From: Armatimonadota bacterium
GTDB lineage: Bacteria > Armatimonadota > JADLDR01
Assembly: GCA_020846535.1 (NCBI GenBank)
Contig: JADLDR010000178.1
Location: 1 to 39,809 of the forward strand
Length of the DNA: 39,809 bases
Reading direction: 5' to 3'
Below are positions 32,299 to 39,809 of this stretch, in pieces (position 1 is the stretch's first letter; each line of letters starts with the position of its first letter). The notes beneath the pieces were generated by a model. The model ran no database searches. It was given only the letters and a program-made list of their open reading frames with translations, and was not told the origin of the DNA. The position numbers and the translations under genes were made by a program.

Positions 32299-34479
32299 AT
32301 GACAGGCGCAGAGTTCGACAAGATACTTTATGGGCAAGACTCGACCGAGGGCATTGTGAGCCTAGAGATTTCGGAAGGGTCCGCAGTGATCTATCGAAGG
32401 AACGGAAGCGGGGTTCTCAGGGAAACGGAGCCGTTCCGCCCCTGGCTGATCGCCAAATCAGCCGAGGATATCGCCGGATTCCACAGGGAGTACGAGACCT
32501 GGCAGCTTGAGGGCGAAGGGTACAGCGTGCTTGTCGCCTTCCCCGCCTGGGGCGATTTTCAGGAGGCCCGCCAGTTTATCAAACACAAGGGCAAGGGGCC
32601 GTTCTTCTACTCCGATCCGGTGAGACAGCATTTGATGCTGACCGGCAAAACGCTTTTCAAGGGGATGACCCATATCGATCCGCACCGGCTGGCCTTCGAT
32701 ATCGAAACCGCAGGCTTCACCCCCGATGCGCCCGAAAGCCGCATCCTGATGATCGCTCTCTGCGACAGCCGGGGCTATGAGGAAACGATTCTCTCCGACT
32801 CCGAGGCCGAAATCCTGGAGCGGTTCGCAGAAGCGGTTCTCCGGCTGGACCCCGATATCCTGGAAGGCCACAACCTCTTCGGGTTCGACATCCCCTATAT
32901 CGCCAGCCGCGCCGACCGGCTGGGCGTGAAGCTGCCCCTGGGCCGGGACGGCTCTCCTTTTCGGTTCGAGCAACAGAGCCACTACCGGTTCGGAGGAAAC
33001 AGCCTCCCTTATACCCCTTGCCGCCTTTTCGGACGCCACATCATCGATACGCTGCATCAGGTGCAGCGGTGGGACAGGGATGGGAAGCTGGAGAGCTACG
33101 CCCTCAAGGAAGTGGCGGTCATGCTGGGCCTGTCGAGTGAAGACAGAACCTATGTGGACCGCCGGAATATCCTGAAAGAATGGAAGCGCGACCCCGGAAA
33201 GGTCGCCGCCTATGCGCTCGACGATGTGCGGGAGACCCGCGCCCTTTCTGATCTGGTGACCCCCACCGAGTTCTACCAGACCCAGATCGTGCCGGACACC
33301 TACCAGGATGTCGCCACCTCCGGCACCGGGGAGAAGGTGAACCTTCTTCTGGTGCGGGAATACCTGCGGGAAGGTCTGGCGATTCCCGTTCCCCAGCCTC
33401 CCCGCGATGTGATCGGAGGGTACACCGAAGTCCGGGAGGCGGGTGTATTTCACAGAGTCGTCAAGGCCGACGCCGAAAGCCTCTACCCGTCCATCATGCT
33501 CCGCTTTGGGATCAAGCCGCAGTCGGATACCCTGGATATCTTCCTGCCTCTCCTGAAAGAGCTGACCCGCCGCCGCATCGAGGCCAAGCAGAACGCCCGT
33601 GAAGGCGAGGGCGCACAGAGGCACTACTGGAACGCAATTCAGGCTTCCTTCAAAATCCTGATCAACAGCTTCTACGGCTACCTGGGCTACAGCCGGGCCT
33701 GTTTCAACGATTACGACGCGGCGGAGCGCATCACCACGAAGGGGCAGGAAATCGTCCGACAGATCGACCGCCTGCTGGGAGAGCGCGGCTGCCGGGTCAT
33801 CGAAATCGATACCGACGGCGTTTACTTCGTGCCGCCCGAGGCCGTCCGGACGGAAGGAGAGGAAAAAGTCTTCATCGATGCCATCGGGGGGGCGCTGCCG
33901 GAGGGCATCCGGCTGGCCCATGACGGCAGATACCGGGTGATGATCTCCCTGAAGGCCAAAAACTACGTCCTGTTCGGCTATGACGGCAAAACCACGGTCA
34001 AGGGGAGCGCCCTCCGCAGCCGCAGAGACGAGATTTTCGGGCGAGAATTTCTGACAGAGGCGATGTCCCTGCTGGCGGAAGGACATCTGGAGGAGGCCAG
34101 CGCCCTCTACCACCGGATCGGGGACGATATCCGGGAGGGCCGCCTGCCGAAAGAGAAGTTCGTCCGATGGGAATCCGTGACCGAGAAGACTTTCTCCTCG
34201 GATGCCAAGCGCCGCTTCGCGGAGGCCGCCCGGGACGCCCGGATCGGCCAGAAAATCGCGGTCTACCAGAGAAACGACGGCAGCATCGCCCGCATCGAGG
34301 ACTACCGGAGCGATGAGGACAGGGAATACCTGCTGCGCCGCCTTCACGATTTCGCCAAACGGCTCGAACCGGCGCTCGGCTCCGATACGTTCGCCCTGCG
34401 CTTCCCCCGCATCACCCTCAAACCCGCCCGCGTCAAGGCCGCCGATCTCAATCTCTCTTTATTCGGGGACGAGATGTAG
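32299..34479 (+). CDS. polB: Family B DNA polymerase with 3'-5' exonuclease
   Basis: The 726-aa DNA polymerase has an active-looking proofreading domain: D134 and E136 in AFDIETAG, GHNLFGFDIPYI near 195-206, and YALDDVRETRA near 305. Polymerase motif A is VKADAESLYPSIM (D391), motif B is KILINSFYGYLGY (from K452), and motif C is EIDTDGVYF (D504, D506), all acidic residues kept. It is shorter than E. coli Pol II (783 aa). The protein ends NLSLFGDEM; LSLF at the very end resembles a beta-clamp-binding motif such as the one at the C-terminus of Pol II. It is probably a repair or translesion polymerase and not replicative; that is inference. It has its own promoter, and the ribosome site before ATG 32299 is weak (GAAAGCGGG). 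Confidence 0.88.
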   Translation: MTGAEFDKILYGQDSTEGIVSLEISEGSAVIYRRNGSGVLRETEPFRPWLIAKSAEDIAGFHREYETWQLEGEGYSVLVAFPAWGDFQEARQFIKHKGKGPFFYSDPVRQHLMLTGKTLFKGMTHIDPHRLAFDIETAGFTPDAPESRILMIALCDSRGYEETILSDSEAEILERFAEAVLRLDPDILEGHNLFGFDIPYIASRADRLGVKLPLGRDGSPFRFEQQSHYRFGGNSLPYTPCRLFGRHIIDTLHQVQRWDRDGKLESYALKEVAVMLGLSSEDRTYVDRRNILKEWKRDPGKVAAYALDDVRETRALSDLVTPTEFYQTQIVPDTYQDVATSGTGEKVNLLLVREYLREGLAIPVPQPPRDVIGGYTEVREAGVFHRVVKADAESLYPSIMLRFGIKPQSDTLDIFLPLLKELTRRRIEAKQNAREGEGAQRHYWNAIQASFKILINSFYGYLGYSRACFNDYDAAERITTKGQEIVRQIDRLLGERGCRVIEIDTDGVYFVPPEAVRTEGEEKVFIDAIGGALPEGIRLAHDGRYRVMISLKAKNYVLFGYDGKTTVKGSALRSRRDEIFGREFLTEAMSLLAEGHLEEASALYHRIGDDIREGRLPKEKFVRWESVTEKTFSSDAKRRFAEAARDARIGQKIAVYQRNDGSIARIEDYRSDEDREYLLRRLHDFAKRLEPALGSDTFALRFPRITLKPARVKAADLNLSLFGDEM

Positions 34480-34546
34480 CGCGGGCCGACATTCGGCTGT
34501 ATGGCAAGCCTATCCCTCCTCCCTGAAAAACCAGTAGTTTTCCCAG

Positions 34547-34574
34547 TTTACTAAATAAAAAATTTTGTTATAAT
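34547..34574 (+). promoter_or_regulatory. ugd promoter
   Basis: TTTACT (34547-34552), a 16-bp spacer and TATAAT (34569-34574) lie in an AT-rich pocket 42 nt before ATG 34616. Confidence 0.7.
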
Positions 34575-34615
34575 GGATATGGGAACAATCTTTTGTCCGG
34601 GAAGCGAGGGAATGA

Positions 34616-35947
34616 ATGAATATAGCCGTTATTGGTATGGGTTATGTCGGGCTGGTGACCGGGGCGGTTTTTGCCGATCTGGGGAACGACGTTATCGGAG
34701 TCGATAAGGACGGCGGCAGGGTTGCCATGCTCCAGCAGGGGAAACTCCCCATCTACGAGCCCGGACTGGAAGAAGTCGTCCACCATAATATAAGCGAGGG
34801 ACGTCTGCAATTCACCCAGGACATCCTGAAGGCGGTTTCGGTTTCGGATGTCGTTTTCATCTGTGTGGGGACGCCTCCCAGAGAAACCGGGGAGAGCGAT
34901 CTGTCCCAGGTGGAAGGGGCCGCCCAAGCGATTGCGGAAGCCCTGAACGGATACAAGATCATTGTCAACAAAAGCACGGTCCCGGTGGGAACCGGAGACT
35001 TCGTGCGCGATGTCATCATCCGTCACCGGAAGAAAGAGGTGGAGTTCGATGTCGTCTCCAACCCGGAATTCCTGCGGGAAGGCTCGGCCCTGACCGATAC
35101 CCTTTATCCGGAGCGCATTGTGATCGGGGCCTCCAGCCAGACGGCGGCCATGAGGATCGTCGAGCTTTACGCGCCCCTGGAGCGCCCGATGCTCATCACC
35201 GATGTCTACAGCGCGGAGATGATCAAATACTCCTCCAATGCCTTCCTGTCCATGAAAATCTCTTTCATGAACGCTATCGCCAACATCTGCGAGGCGGTTG
35301 GGGCCGATATCACCCAGGTCGCCAAAGGCATGGGCTACGACAGCCGCATCGGGAGCGCGTTTTTAGGGGCGGGCCTGGGATACGGCGGGTCATGCTTCGG
35401 GAAGGACTGCCATTCTTTGGTGCATATCGCCAGCCGCTACGGCTACGACTTCAAGCTGCTCAAAGATTCCATCCGGATCAATGATGAGCGGGCCGTCCGG
35501 CTGGTGGACCGGATGGAAGAGGAGATGGGGAGTCTCGAAGGGGCTGTGGTCGGCATTATGGGCCTGGCCTTCAAGCCCAATACCGACGACATGCGGGACG
35601 CCAAATCGGTCGAGATTATCCGCGAGCTGGTCAAGCGCGGGGCGCAGGTCAAAGCCTGCGACCCGGTAGCCACCCAGAACGCCAAAGCGATCCTCCCCGA
35701 TATCACTTACTGCAAGAACGCCTACGAGGTGGCCGAAGGGAGCGATGCCCTCGTTCTGGTGACCGAATGGAACGAGTTCAAGCAGCTCAACCTCAAGCGC
35801 GTCCGCGAAACCATGAGAAAGCCGTTCTTTTTCGATGGCCGCAACCTCTACGAACCGTCCCGCATGAAGCGGCTGGGCTTTTGCTACCACGGCATCGGTC
35901 GGCAAAACAGCAACGGAAACGGGAACGGCCTGTTCCACGGGAAGTAG
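34616..35947 (+). CDS. ugd: UDP-glucose 6-dehydrogenase
   Basis: The enzyme oxidises UDP-glucose twice with NAD to UDP-glucuronate for surface polysaccharide. The 443-aa protein has the N-terminal Rossmann motif GMGYVGLVTGAVFADLG, and NKSTVPVGTGDFV and NPEFLREGSA in the middle. The catalytic cysteine is C260 in GYGGSCFGKDC, and the C-terminal UDP-binding domain includes GLAFKPNTDDMRDAKS. GDP-mannose dehydrogenase is a close relative and manB/manC are near, but GYGGSCFGKD and the overall length fit Ugd. ATG 34616 has GAGGGA at 5-nt spacing; ATG 34612 is out of frame. A terminator follows at 36059. Confidence 0.93.
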   Translation: MNIAVIGMGYVGLVTGAVFADLGNDVIGVDKDGGRVAMLQQGKLPIYEPGLEEVVHHNISEGRLQFTQDILKAVSVSDVVFICVGTPPRETGESDLSQVEGAAQAIAEALNGYKIIVNKSTVPVGTGDFVRDVIIRHRKKEVEFDVVSNPEFLREGSALTDTLYPERIVIGASSQTAAMRIVELYAPLERPMLITDVYSAEMIKYSSNAFLSMKISFMNAIANICEAVGADITQVAKGMGYDSRIGSAFLGAGLGYGGSCFGKDCHSLVHIASRYGYDFKLLKDSIRINDERAVRLVDRMEEEMGSLEGAVVGIMGLAFKPNTDDMRDAKSVEIIRELVKRGAQVKACDPVATQNAKAILPDITYCKNAYEVAEGSDALVLVTEWNEFKQLNLKRVRETMRKPFFFDGRNLYEPSRMKRLGFCYHGIGRQNSNGNGNGLFHGK

Positions 35948-35982
35948 CTGAACCGATTTCAGACAATATCAGGGCTTTACTC

Positions 35983-36010
35983 GTAGGGGCGACCCGGTGG
36001 GGTGCCCTCC
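35983..36010 (+). repeat. Degenerate family A palindrome
   Basis: CGTAGGGGCGACCC is the same left arm as the copy at 16881. The right arm (GGGGTGCCCTCC) has diverged and pairs only partly. It lies between ugd and its terminator. Confidence 0.65.
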
Positions 36011-36058
36011 CACCACTCGCATGGATATCAATCGAAAACCCCGAATATAAAGAACGCG

Positions 36059-36090
36059 GGGCTGGCATCGTATAGCTGTCAGCCCTTTTT
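36059..36090 (+). terminator. Intrinsic terminator of ugd
   Basis: GGGCTGGCA (36059-36067) pairs with TGTCAGCCC (36077-36085, one G-T) and is followed by TTTTT at 36086-36090. It sits about 110 nt after the ugd stop, beyond a family A repeat, and faces the end of the leftward antitoxin gene. Confidence 0.83.
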
Positions 36091-36122
36091 GATGTCTTGA
36101 TGACAACAGGCCACCCGGTCAC
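36078..36122 (-). pseudogene. Possible remnant of a ParE-type toxin start
   Basis: The antitoxin stop overlaps a GTG (GTGA, 36122-36119), as toxin starts often do. The frame reads VTGWPVVIKTSKRAD, which resembles the first strand and helix of ParE/RelE toxins, then runs into the ugd terminator and loses character. Only about 11 residues lie outside the terminator, so the evidence is thin. It is consistent with a toxin deleted after its first codons. Confidence 0.35.
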
Positions 36123-36370
36123 CGCCCGGAGAGGCGTTCGCGGAGGCTGCGCCGCAGAGACGCCCAGTCTTCCGCCGTCATTTCCATTGCATCGCCGCTT
36201 TCAAGACCGGCTGCGAGTAGTGTTTTAATCTTTGCCTGCGATTTCAGCTTTTGGGCCTCACGGATGAGCTGGCGGATATATTCGCTGGCCGTGCTGTAAC
36301 CGCCTGCGGCTGCCTCAGCCTCTACGAGTTCCTTCATTGCGTCCGGCAAAGATATATTGAGGGTAGTTAT
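36119..36370 (-). CDS. ParD-like antitoxin, apparently starting at ATA
   Basis: The 83-aa protein reads TTLNISLPDAMKELVEAEAA, then YSTASEYIRQLIREAQ, a ribbon-helix-helix antitoxin of the ParD/CC2985 kind that binds its own promoter as a dimer. Homologues normally start at the methionine before TTLNISLP. Here that codon is ATA (36370-36368), 6 nt after a perfect GGAGG (36381-36377). An in-frame ATG exists at 36403, but it has no ribosome site and lies between the -35 and -10 of a strong promoter. ATA initiation, or a start destroyed by mutation, are both possible. If ATG 36403 were used the protein would have 94 residues. No intact toxin gene follows; only a possible remnant overlaps the stop. 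Confidence 0.75.
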   Translation of the reverse strand: MTTLNISLPDAMKELVEAEAAAGGYSTASEYIRQLIREAQKLKSQAKIKTLLAAGLESGDAMEMTAEDWASLRRSLRERLSGR

Positions 36371-36384
36371 GGCGATCCTCCATG

Positions 36385-36413
36385 AATATAATGGGAACGC
36401 CATTTATTGTCAA
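36385..36413 (-). promoter_or_regulatory. Antitoxin promoter
   Basis: On the minus strand TTGACA (36413-36408), exactly 17 bp, then TATATT (36390-36385). Transcription would start near 36376-36381, giving a very short leader at the GGAGG. The upstream ATG (36403) would not be in this transcript. Confidence 0.75.
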
Positions 36414-36435
36414 TAGTTTTCATTGCCGCCCTCAT

Positions 36436-36460
36436 AGGGGCAAACCATTTGTTCGCCCCT
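36436..36460 (+). repeat. Family A palindrome
   Basis: GGGGCAAAC (36437-36445) and GTTCGCCCC (36451-36459) pair with one mismatch around CATTT. It lies between the antitoxin promoter and the end of the heparinase-like gene. Confidence 0.7.
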
Positions 36461-36493
36461 GCGCCTGTCGCCTGGAACGCTTGAAAGGGAATC

Positions 36494-39400
36494 TTACTTC
36501 TTTCCGACAGGCAGTTTGAGGTCTATCGGCGCGTTGGCCTGAAGCTGACTGCCCGGCCCCGTTTTCGCTTCATAGAACCCTTTCATCGGGATGATCCATT
36601 CCGCCCCTTCGGAGAAGTTGTAGAGATACCCCTTGCTGTAGTCTGTCATGTCGCGGAAGCTGCGAATGAAACTCACCGGGCCGCAGTCGATTTTCCAGAG
36701 GCTCCCGTCCCTGACAACGCTTTCGATGGTGTAGCTGGCGTTGAGATGGCCGTCATTGGCGACGATGATCTCGGAGCCGCGCAGCACCGCGCCCTCCGGA
36801 AGCGGACAGTCCACCCATACATATCCCCGAGGGGCTATATCCCGGCTCATCCGCACGATTTTCCCCCGGTAGCCGGAGGACGGTAGGCTCATCGCGAAAC
36901 GACCCCGGGCCACGCGGGCCGCCCGGATCAGCCATGCTTTCGCCACCTCGCCCCTTCGCACCCGCAGCGCGGCCAGCCGCCCGGTAAAGCCGATGCCCCC
37001 TTCGGCGCGGCAGGGGGTGGTGTCGTCCGGCCCGCAGAGGAGGTAATCCGTCGCTCCGTCCGCCAGATCCACTTTCAAGGCTACCGCCTCCTGACCGGCT
37101 GCCGGGCCGGTTACCTTCAGGCGAGAAGCTTTCCGGATCAGAGGCGCTCCCTTGAATGGCTCGATCAGGCCCACGCTGGCTGTGTTCAGGTCCGAAGCTC
37201 CGGCGCGGTGGGCCAGCAGATAGCGCAGTTTCTTCGGCTGCCCGCTGGCCTGCCCGGCGGGCGGATAGCCGTCGGCAAGGGCGATATCATCGTACCGGGT
37301 GAAGCCGTGGTACCGCACATGGAGGGCGTCCTCTTCCTTCAGGTTCCAGTAGGGCGAGGTTCCCCTATAATCCAGAGTGAATCTGTCCGCAGGCGCGGCA
37401 TCGCGCTCCACATTGTCGAGCCAGGAATACCCCATGCGCGGGCCGGTGCGCGAGGTTTGCCAGGGGATGTCCGGGCCGTCGTAGCTGCCGGTTTCCTGTT
37501 TCACCAGCCGCAGGCCCTCCGCGCTGACCGGCCCGGGCAGGGCGTGGAAGCTCAGCAGATGGTCTTTCCCTCCCTCGATGCGGAAGACATCCAGGGCGTA
37601 GGAGGCTTCCTCCCCCACCTGCATCAGCGCCATGGTGCGCCGGTAAGTCCGGACGATTCCGGGATAGACGTTCCGGCTATCCACCGCAAAAGCGCCGAAG
37701 CCCGGCAACTGGGCGAAGAATTCGGGCTGCCCGACCCGGACGCCGCTCTGGGCCGTCTCGTTGACCACAACGGTATTATGGGAGAGAGTGGTATCCTCCC
37801 ACTGCACCGATTTGGGCCAGCTGCCCCAGAGCTCCCGGTATCCGAGCGGAGGGCAGACTGTGAAGCCGTAGGCATCGTAGCCGAACATCAATTCGCTTTT
37901 ATGCCCTGCCACGTCGTTCAGGCCGTAATACATCCAAAGCCCCTGCCCGGTGTCCCGGGGGCCGAACTCCACGCTCACCAGCCCGTAACCCGCATTGTTG
38001 CGGCCCTCAATCGGCGGCTCGGAGCCGCGCTTCCTGACCAGTTCCGCCAGATCTTTCTCGATCCGGTAGGGATCCGCCGCCAGGATGTCCCGGCCCAGCC
38101 CCTCCGTTTTGCCGTGATTGGCCCAGACCGCGATGAGGCCGATCTCCGGATCCTTCAAGTATTTGTAACCGCGAACGATGAAGTTCGGGGTGCCGCCGAT
38201 GATGCCGCCCCGGGAGCCGCAGGCCCCGGTATCGCCGATGTTGGGCGTGCTGGTCGCCAGCAGCGCCAGCCGCCAGCCGACCGTCAGCGTCCGCCTGAAC
38301 TGGGGATAGTCGCGGTAGATATCATGCTTCTTGTATTTCCCGTAGTCGGCCAGAAGATCCGCTGCCATGCCGAGGGCCTCCCCCCAGCCCAGCGAATACC
38401 CCGGTGACCCCTCCGCCCCGGCCCCGTCCCGGTCGATGGTCGCCACAATCAGGGATGGGATGTGGCCGCCCTCGCCCGGGCGCAGCGCCCCCTGGCCTAC
38501 CGTGCCCTCCCTGAAGAGCCAGTCCAGCCATTCGGTCGTTTTCGGCTCGCGGTTCAGGGCCACCGCGCACTCGACCACATTGGCCTGCGGCCCGCCCTCG
38601 TTGCCGTAAATCTTGCGGCCCGACTGAACCGCTTTCACGAACTCCTCGATCAGATTCGTCTCGATATTGGAGATGAGGTTGTCGTAGCTTCCCTTCGGGC
38701 CGGGCAGCTTGTACTGTTTGCCCTTCTGGGAGAGGAAGGCGTAGAGGTCGGGCTGGTTCCAGAGGCCCGATTTCACCTGGTCGTAGGCCCCTGCCAGTTG
38801 GGCGACCGTGCCGCACTCCCAGATGCTTCCCTCGATCTTGCCGCCGTCCTGGCTGCCGGAGTGAAACCACCCTTTTTGCCCGTAGGCCGACCAGTCCATT
38901 GCGGGATAGACATCGGCGATCCGGTCGAGCAGCACCCCGCACTTGCGGGCGTAGATCGGATCGCCGGTGTAGAGATAGGCGTTCGCCAGGGCCGCCGCAC
39001 CGTTCTTGACAACGCCCCACAGCACATAGCCGTAGTAGCCGATAAAGCGGCCCGGCCCGCCGTCGGGAGACTGCCAGCCCCAGCCGTCGTCCACCGCCCA
39101 TCCGCGCAGAGGATCCGCCGGATCGGGGTACTCGGTATTGAAGAGGAGCGACCTGTTCGCCTTTTCGGGGTTGAAACAGCCGGTCTCATCGATACCGCTC
39201 CGGTAGTAATCTCCGAAATCGTTTTTCGGCCAGTCCGCACCGCATTTCGGGCAGGTGATCTTCCAGGGCTTGCCCCACACATCCGCCCGCCAGGGGTATT
39301 TGTCGTACTCGTAGATCGACAGCCCGCAGGTCGGGCAGCCTCCCTTGCGGACGCCCCAATCCATGCAGGGGTCAATGGTGCGTGGCAGGTTCTGGCCGGG

Positions 39401-39634
39401 GACCATCGCCCACAATTCCTCATCGGACAGTTTCACCCAGCGTTCCGCCGCCGCCACCGCGCTTACCTTTTGCACCCGCGCCCAGTCGTACCGGGCCACA
39501 TTGACGCGAAGGTTGGCGATGCGCTCCTTCGTGTGCAGTCCGCCGTATTCGGGGCCACTCTGGGCCGCCGCCGGCGGAACGGTAGCGATAAAGAGGGAAG
39601 CCAGCAATAGCGCACAAAACATCGGATACAGCAT
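36494..39634 (-). CDS. Large secreted heparinase II/III-like protein
   Basis: The 1046-aa protein has a signal peptide (MLYPMFCALLLASLFIATVPPAAAQ). Near the N-terminus are two CxxC pairs, C100/C103 in GGCPTCG and C128/C131 in ITCPKCG, which probably bind zinc. They are followed by NDFGDYYRSGID, a pattern of heparinase II/III-like proteins in Planctomycetota and Armatimonadota. An (alpha/alpha) toroid-like region (about 190-560) and a long beta-rich C-terminal region (about 560-1040, with LSHNTVVVNETAQSG and LSFHALPGP) complete the lyase-like layout. It probably cleaves uronate polysaccharide by beta-elimination; the substrate is unknown. The frame opens 27 codons earlier, but ATG 39634 has AGGAG at 39644-39648 and begins the signal peptide. 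It is flanked by family A palindromes. Confidence 0.83.
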   Translation of the reverse strand: MLYPMFCALLLASLFIATVPPAAAQSGPEYGGLHTKERIANLRVNVARYDWARVQKVSAVAAAERWVKLSDEELWAMVPGQNLPRTIDPCMDWGVRKGGCPTCGLSIYEYDKYPWRADVWGKPWKITCPKCGADWPKNDFGDYYRSGIDETGCFNPEKANRSLLFNTEYPDPADPLRGWAVDDGWGWQSPDGGPGRFIGYYGYVLWGVVKNGAAALANAYLYTGDPIYARKCGVLLDRIADVYPAMDWSAYGQKGWFHSGSQDGGKIEGSIWECGTVAQLAGAYDQVKSGLWNQPDLYAFLSQKGKQYKLPGPKGSYDNLISNIETNLIEEFVKAVQSGRKIYGNEGGPQANVVECAVALNREPKTTEWLDWLFREGTVGQGALRPGEGGHIPSLIVATIDRDGAGAEGSPGYSLGWGEALGMAADLLADYGKYKKHDIYRDYPQFRRTLTVGWRLALLATSTPNIGDTGACGSRGGIIGGTPNFIVRGYKYLKDPEIGLIAVWANHGKTEGLGRDILAADPYRIEKDLAELVRKRGSEPPIEGRNNAGYGLVSVEFGPRDTGQGLWMYYGLNDVAGHKSELMFGYDAYGFTVCPPLGYRELWGSWPKSVQWEDTTLSHNTVVVNETAQSGVRVGQPEFFAQLPGFGAFAVDSRNVYPGIVRTYRRTMALMQVGEEASYALDVFRIEGGKDHLLSFHALPGPVSAEGLRLVKQETGSYDGPDIPWQTSRTGPRMGYSWLDNVERDAAPADRFTLDYRGTSPYWNLKEEDALHVRYHGFTRYDDIALADGYPPAGQASGQPKKLRYLLAHRAGASDLNTASVGLIEPFKGAPLIRKASRLKVTGPAAGQEAVALKVDLADGATDYLLCGPDDTTPCRAEGGIGFTGRLAALRVRRGEVAKAWLIRAARVARGRFAMSLPSSGYRGKIVRMSRDIAPRGYVWVDCPLPEGAVLRGSEIIVANDGHLNASYTIESVVRDGSLWKIDCGPVSFIRSFRDMTDYSKGYLYNFSEGAEWIIPMKGFYEAKTGPGSQLQANAPIDLKLPVGKK

Positions 39635-39733
39635 GAATAGATACTCCTGATCAAAAATTTCGATTGGATAGAAGGGCTGAAATACGATCCTAACCCAAGT
39701 TGCCCCTGACCCCATTCAAGTCACCTGTGGGGT

Positions 39734-39789
39734 GTAGGGGCGCGATTCATCGCGCCCCACGGCCCGGAAGGGCGCGAGGAAACGCGCCC
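39734..39789 (+). repeat. Two adjacent family A-type hairpins
   Basis: GGGGCGCGAT (39737-39746) and ATCGCGCCCC (39749-39758) form perfect 10-bp arms with a TC loop. Right after it GGGCGCG (39770-39776) pairs with CGCGCCC (39783-39789). They lie upstream of the heparinase-like gene at the edge of the window. Confidence 0.75.
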
Positions 39790-39809
39790 CAACAGCGGAA
39801 AAGACACCC

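Noticed and set aside
31959..32510. Plus-strand ORF ahead of polB
   Set aside because: It runs through the family B repeat and overlaps polB in another frame; there is no ribosome site and no recognisable motif.
32458..34347. 629-codon antisense ORF across polB
   Set aside because: Long antisense frames are expected opposite GC-rich genes; polB on the other strand has all family motifs and this frame has none. The same applies to the long minus frames opposite the DUF5107 gene (13903-15462, 15880-17130).

Overview
The window is about 40 kb of GC-rich bacterial chromosome with tightly packed genes. No phage, insertion-sequence transposase, CRISPR array, tRNA or rRNA was seen. Several traits point to a free-living heterotroph of the Armatimonadota or a close relative. 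These are a DUF1559-type prepilin whose N-terminal helix runs into [12 protein letters not shown], a large extracellular glycan-degrading repertoire, a Gram-positive-style T-box leader, and Rex regulation. The phylum call is an inference from gene style, not proven.

Layout. 1-1876: an isoleucine-type T-box leader and citramalate synthase (cimA). 2053-4512: a GH2 beta-mannosidase. 4564-6633: an AT-richer type II restriction-modification pair on the minus strand. 6773-11650: a PhyH-type dioxygenase, a secreted beta-propeller/phosphoesterase and a prepilin-like protein. 11697-13885: a Rex-family regulator with its own operator, then zinc-type hemB. 13930-22205: a run of rightward catabolic genes (DUF5107/TPR protein, flavin-binding PNPOx-fold protein, Old Yellow Enzyme, GH88-like hydrolase, polysaccharide deacetylase, C-N hydrolase). 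22255-23349: a CBS protein and a secreted thioredoxin. 23408-26853: a leftward three-gene operon for four-carbon acid sugars (LarA-like, DUF1537 kinase, PdxA2-like dehydrogenase). 27008-28873: a degraded gene behind a DUF3841 gene. 28971-29245: a long nested palindrome. 29268-31801: manC-manB. 32299-34479: a family B DNA polymerase. 34616-35947: UDP-glucose dehydrogenase. 36119-36413: an orphan ParD-like antitoxin. 36494-39634: a very large secreted heparinase II/III-like protein.

How the genes fit together. Beta-mannosidase, the GH88-like unsaturated uronyl hydrolase, the deacetylase and the heparinase-like lyase suggest breakdown of uronate- and mannose-containing glycans. The DUF1537/PdxA2 operon would feed sugar acids into triose phosphate. 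manB, manC and ugd make GDP-mannose and UDP-glucuronate for the cell's own surface polysaccharide.

The most unusual item is the Rex homologue at 11751-12692. It carries an extra N-terminal eight-cysteine region resembling DUF3795, keeps the Rex DNA-reading helix, and has lost the glycine-rich NAD-binding motif. A near-consensus Rex operator sits in its own promoter. Other notable items are two dispersed palindromic repeat families, a restriction gene in the same frame as its methyltransferase with an overlapping mini-ORF, an antitoxin that appears to start at ATA, and a pseudogene whose lost C-terminus can still be read past a frameshift and a stop.
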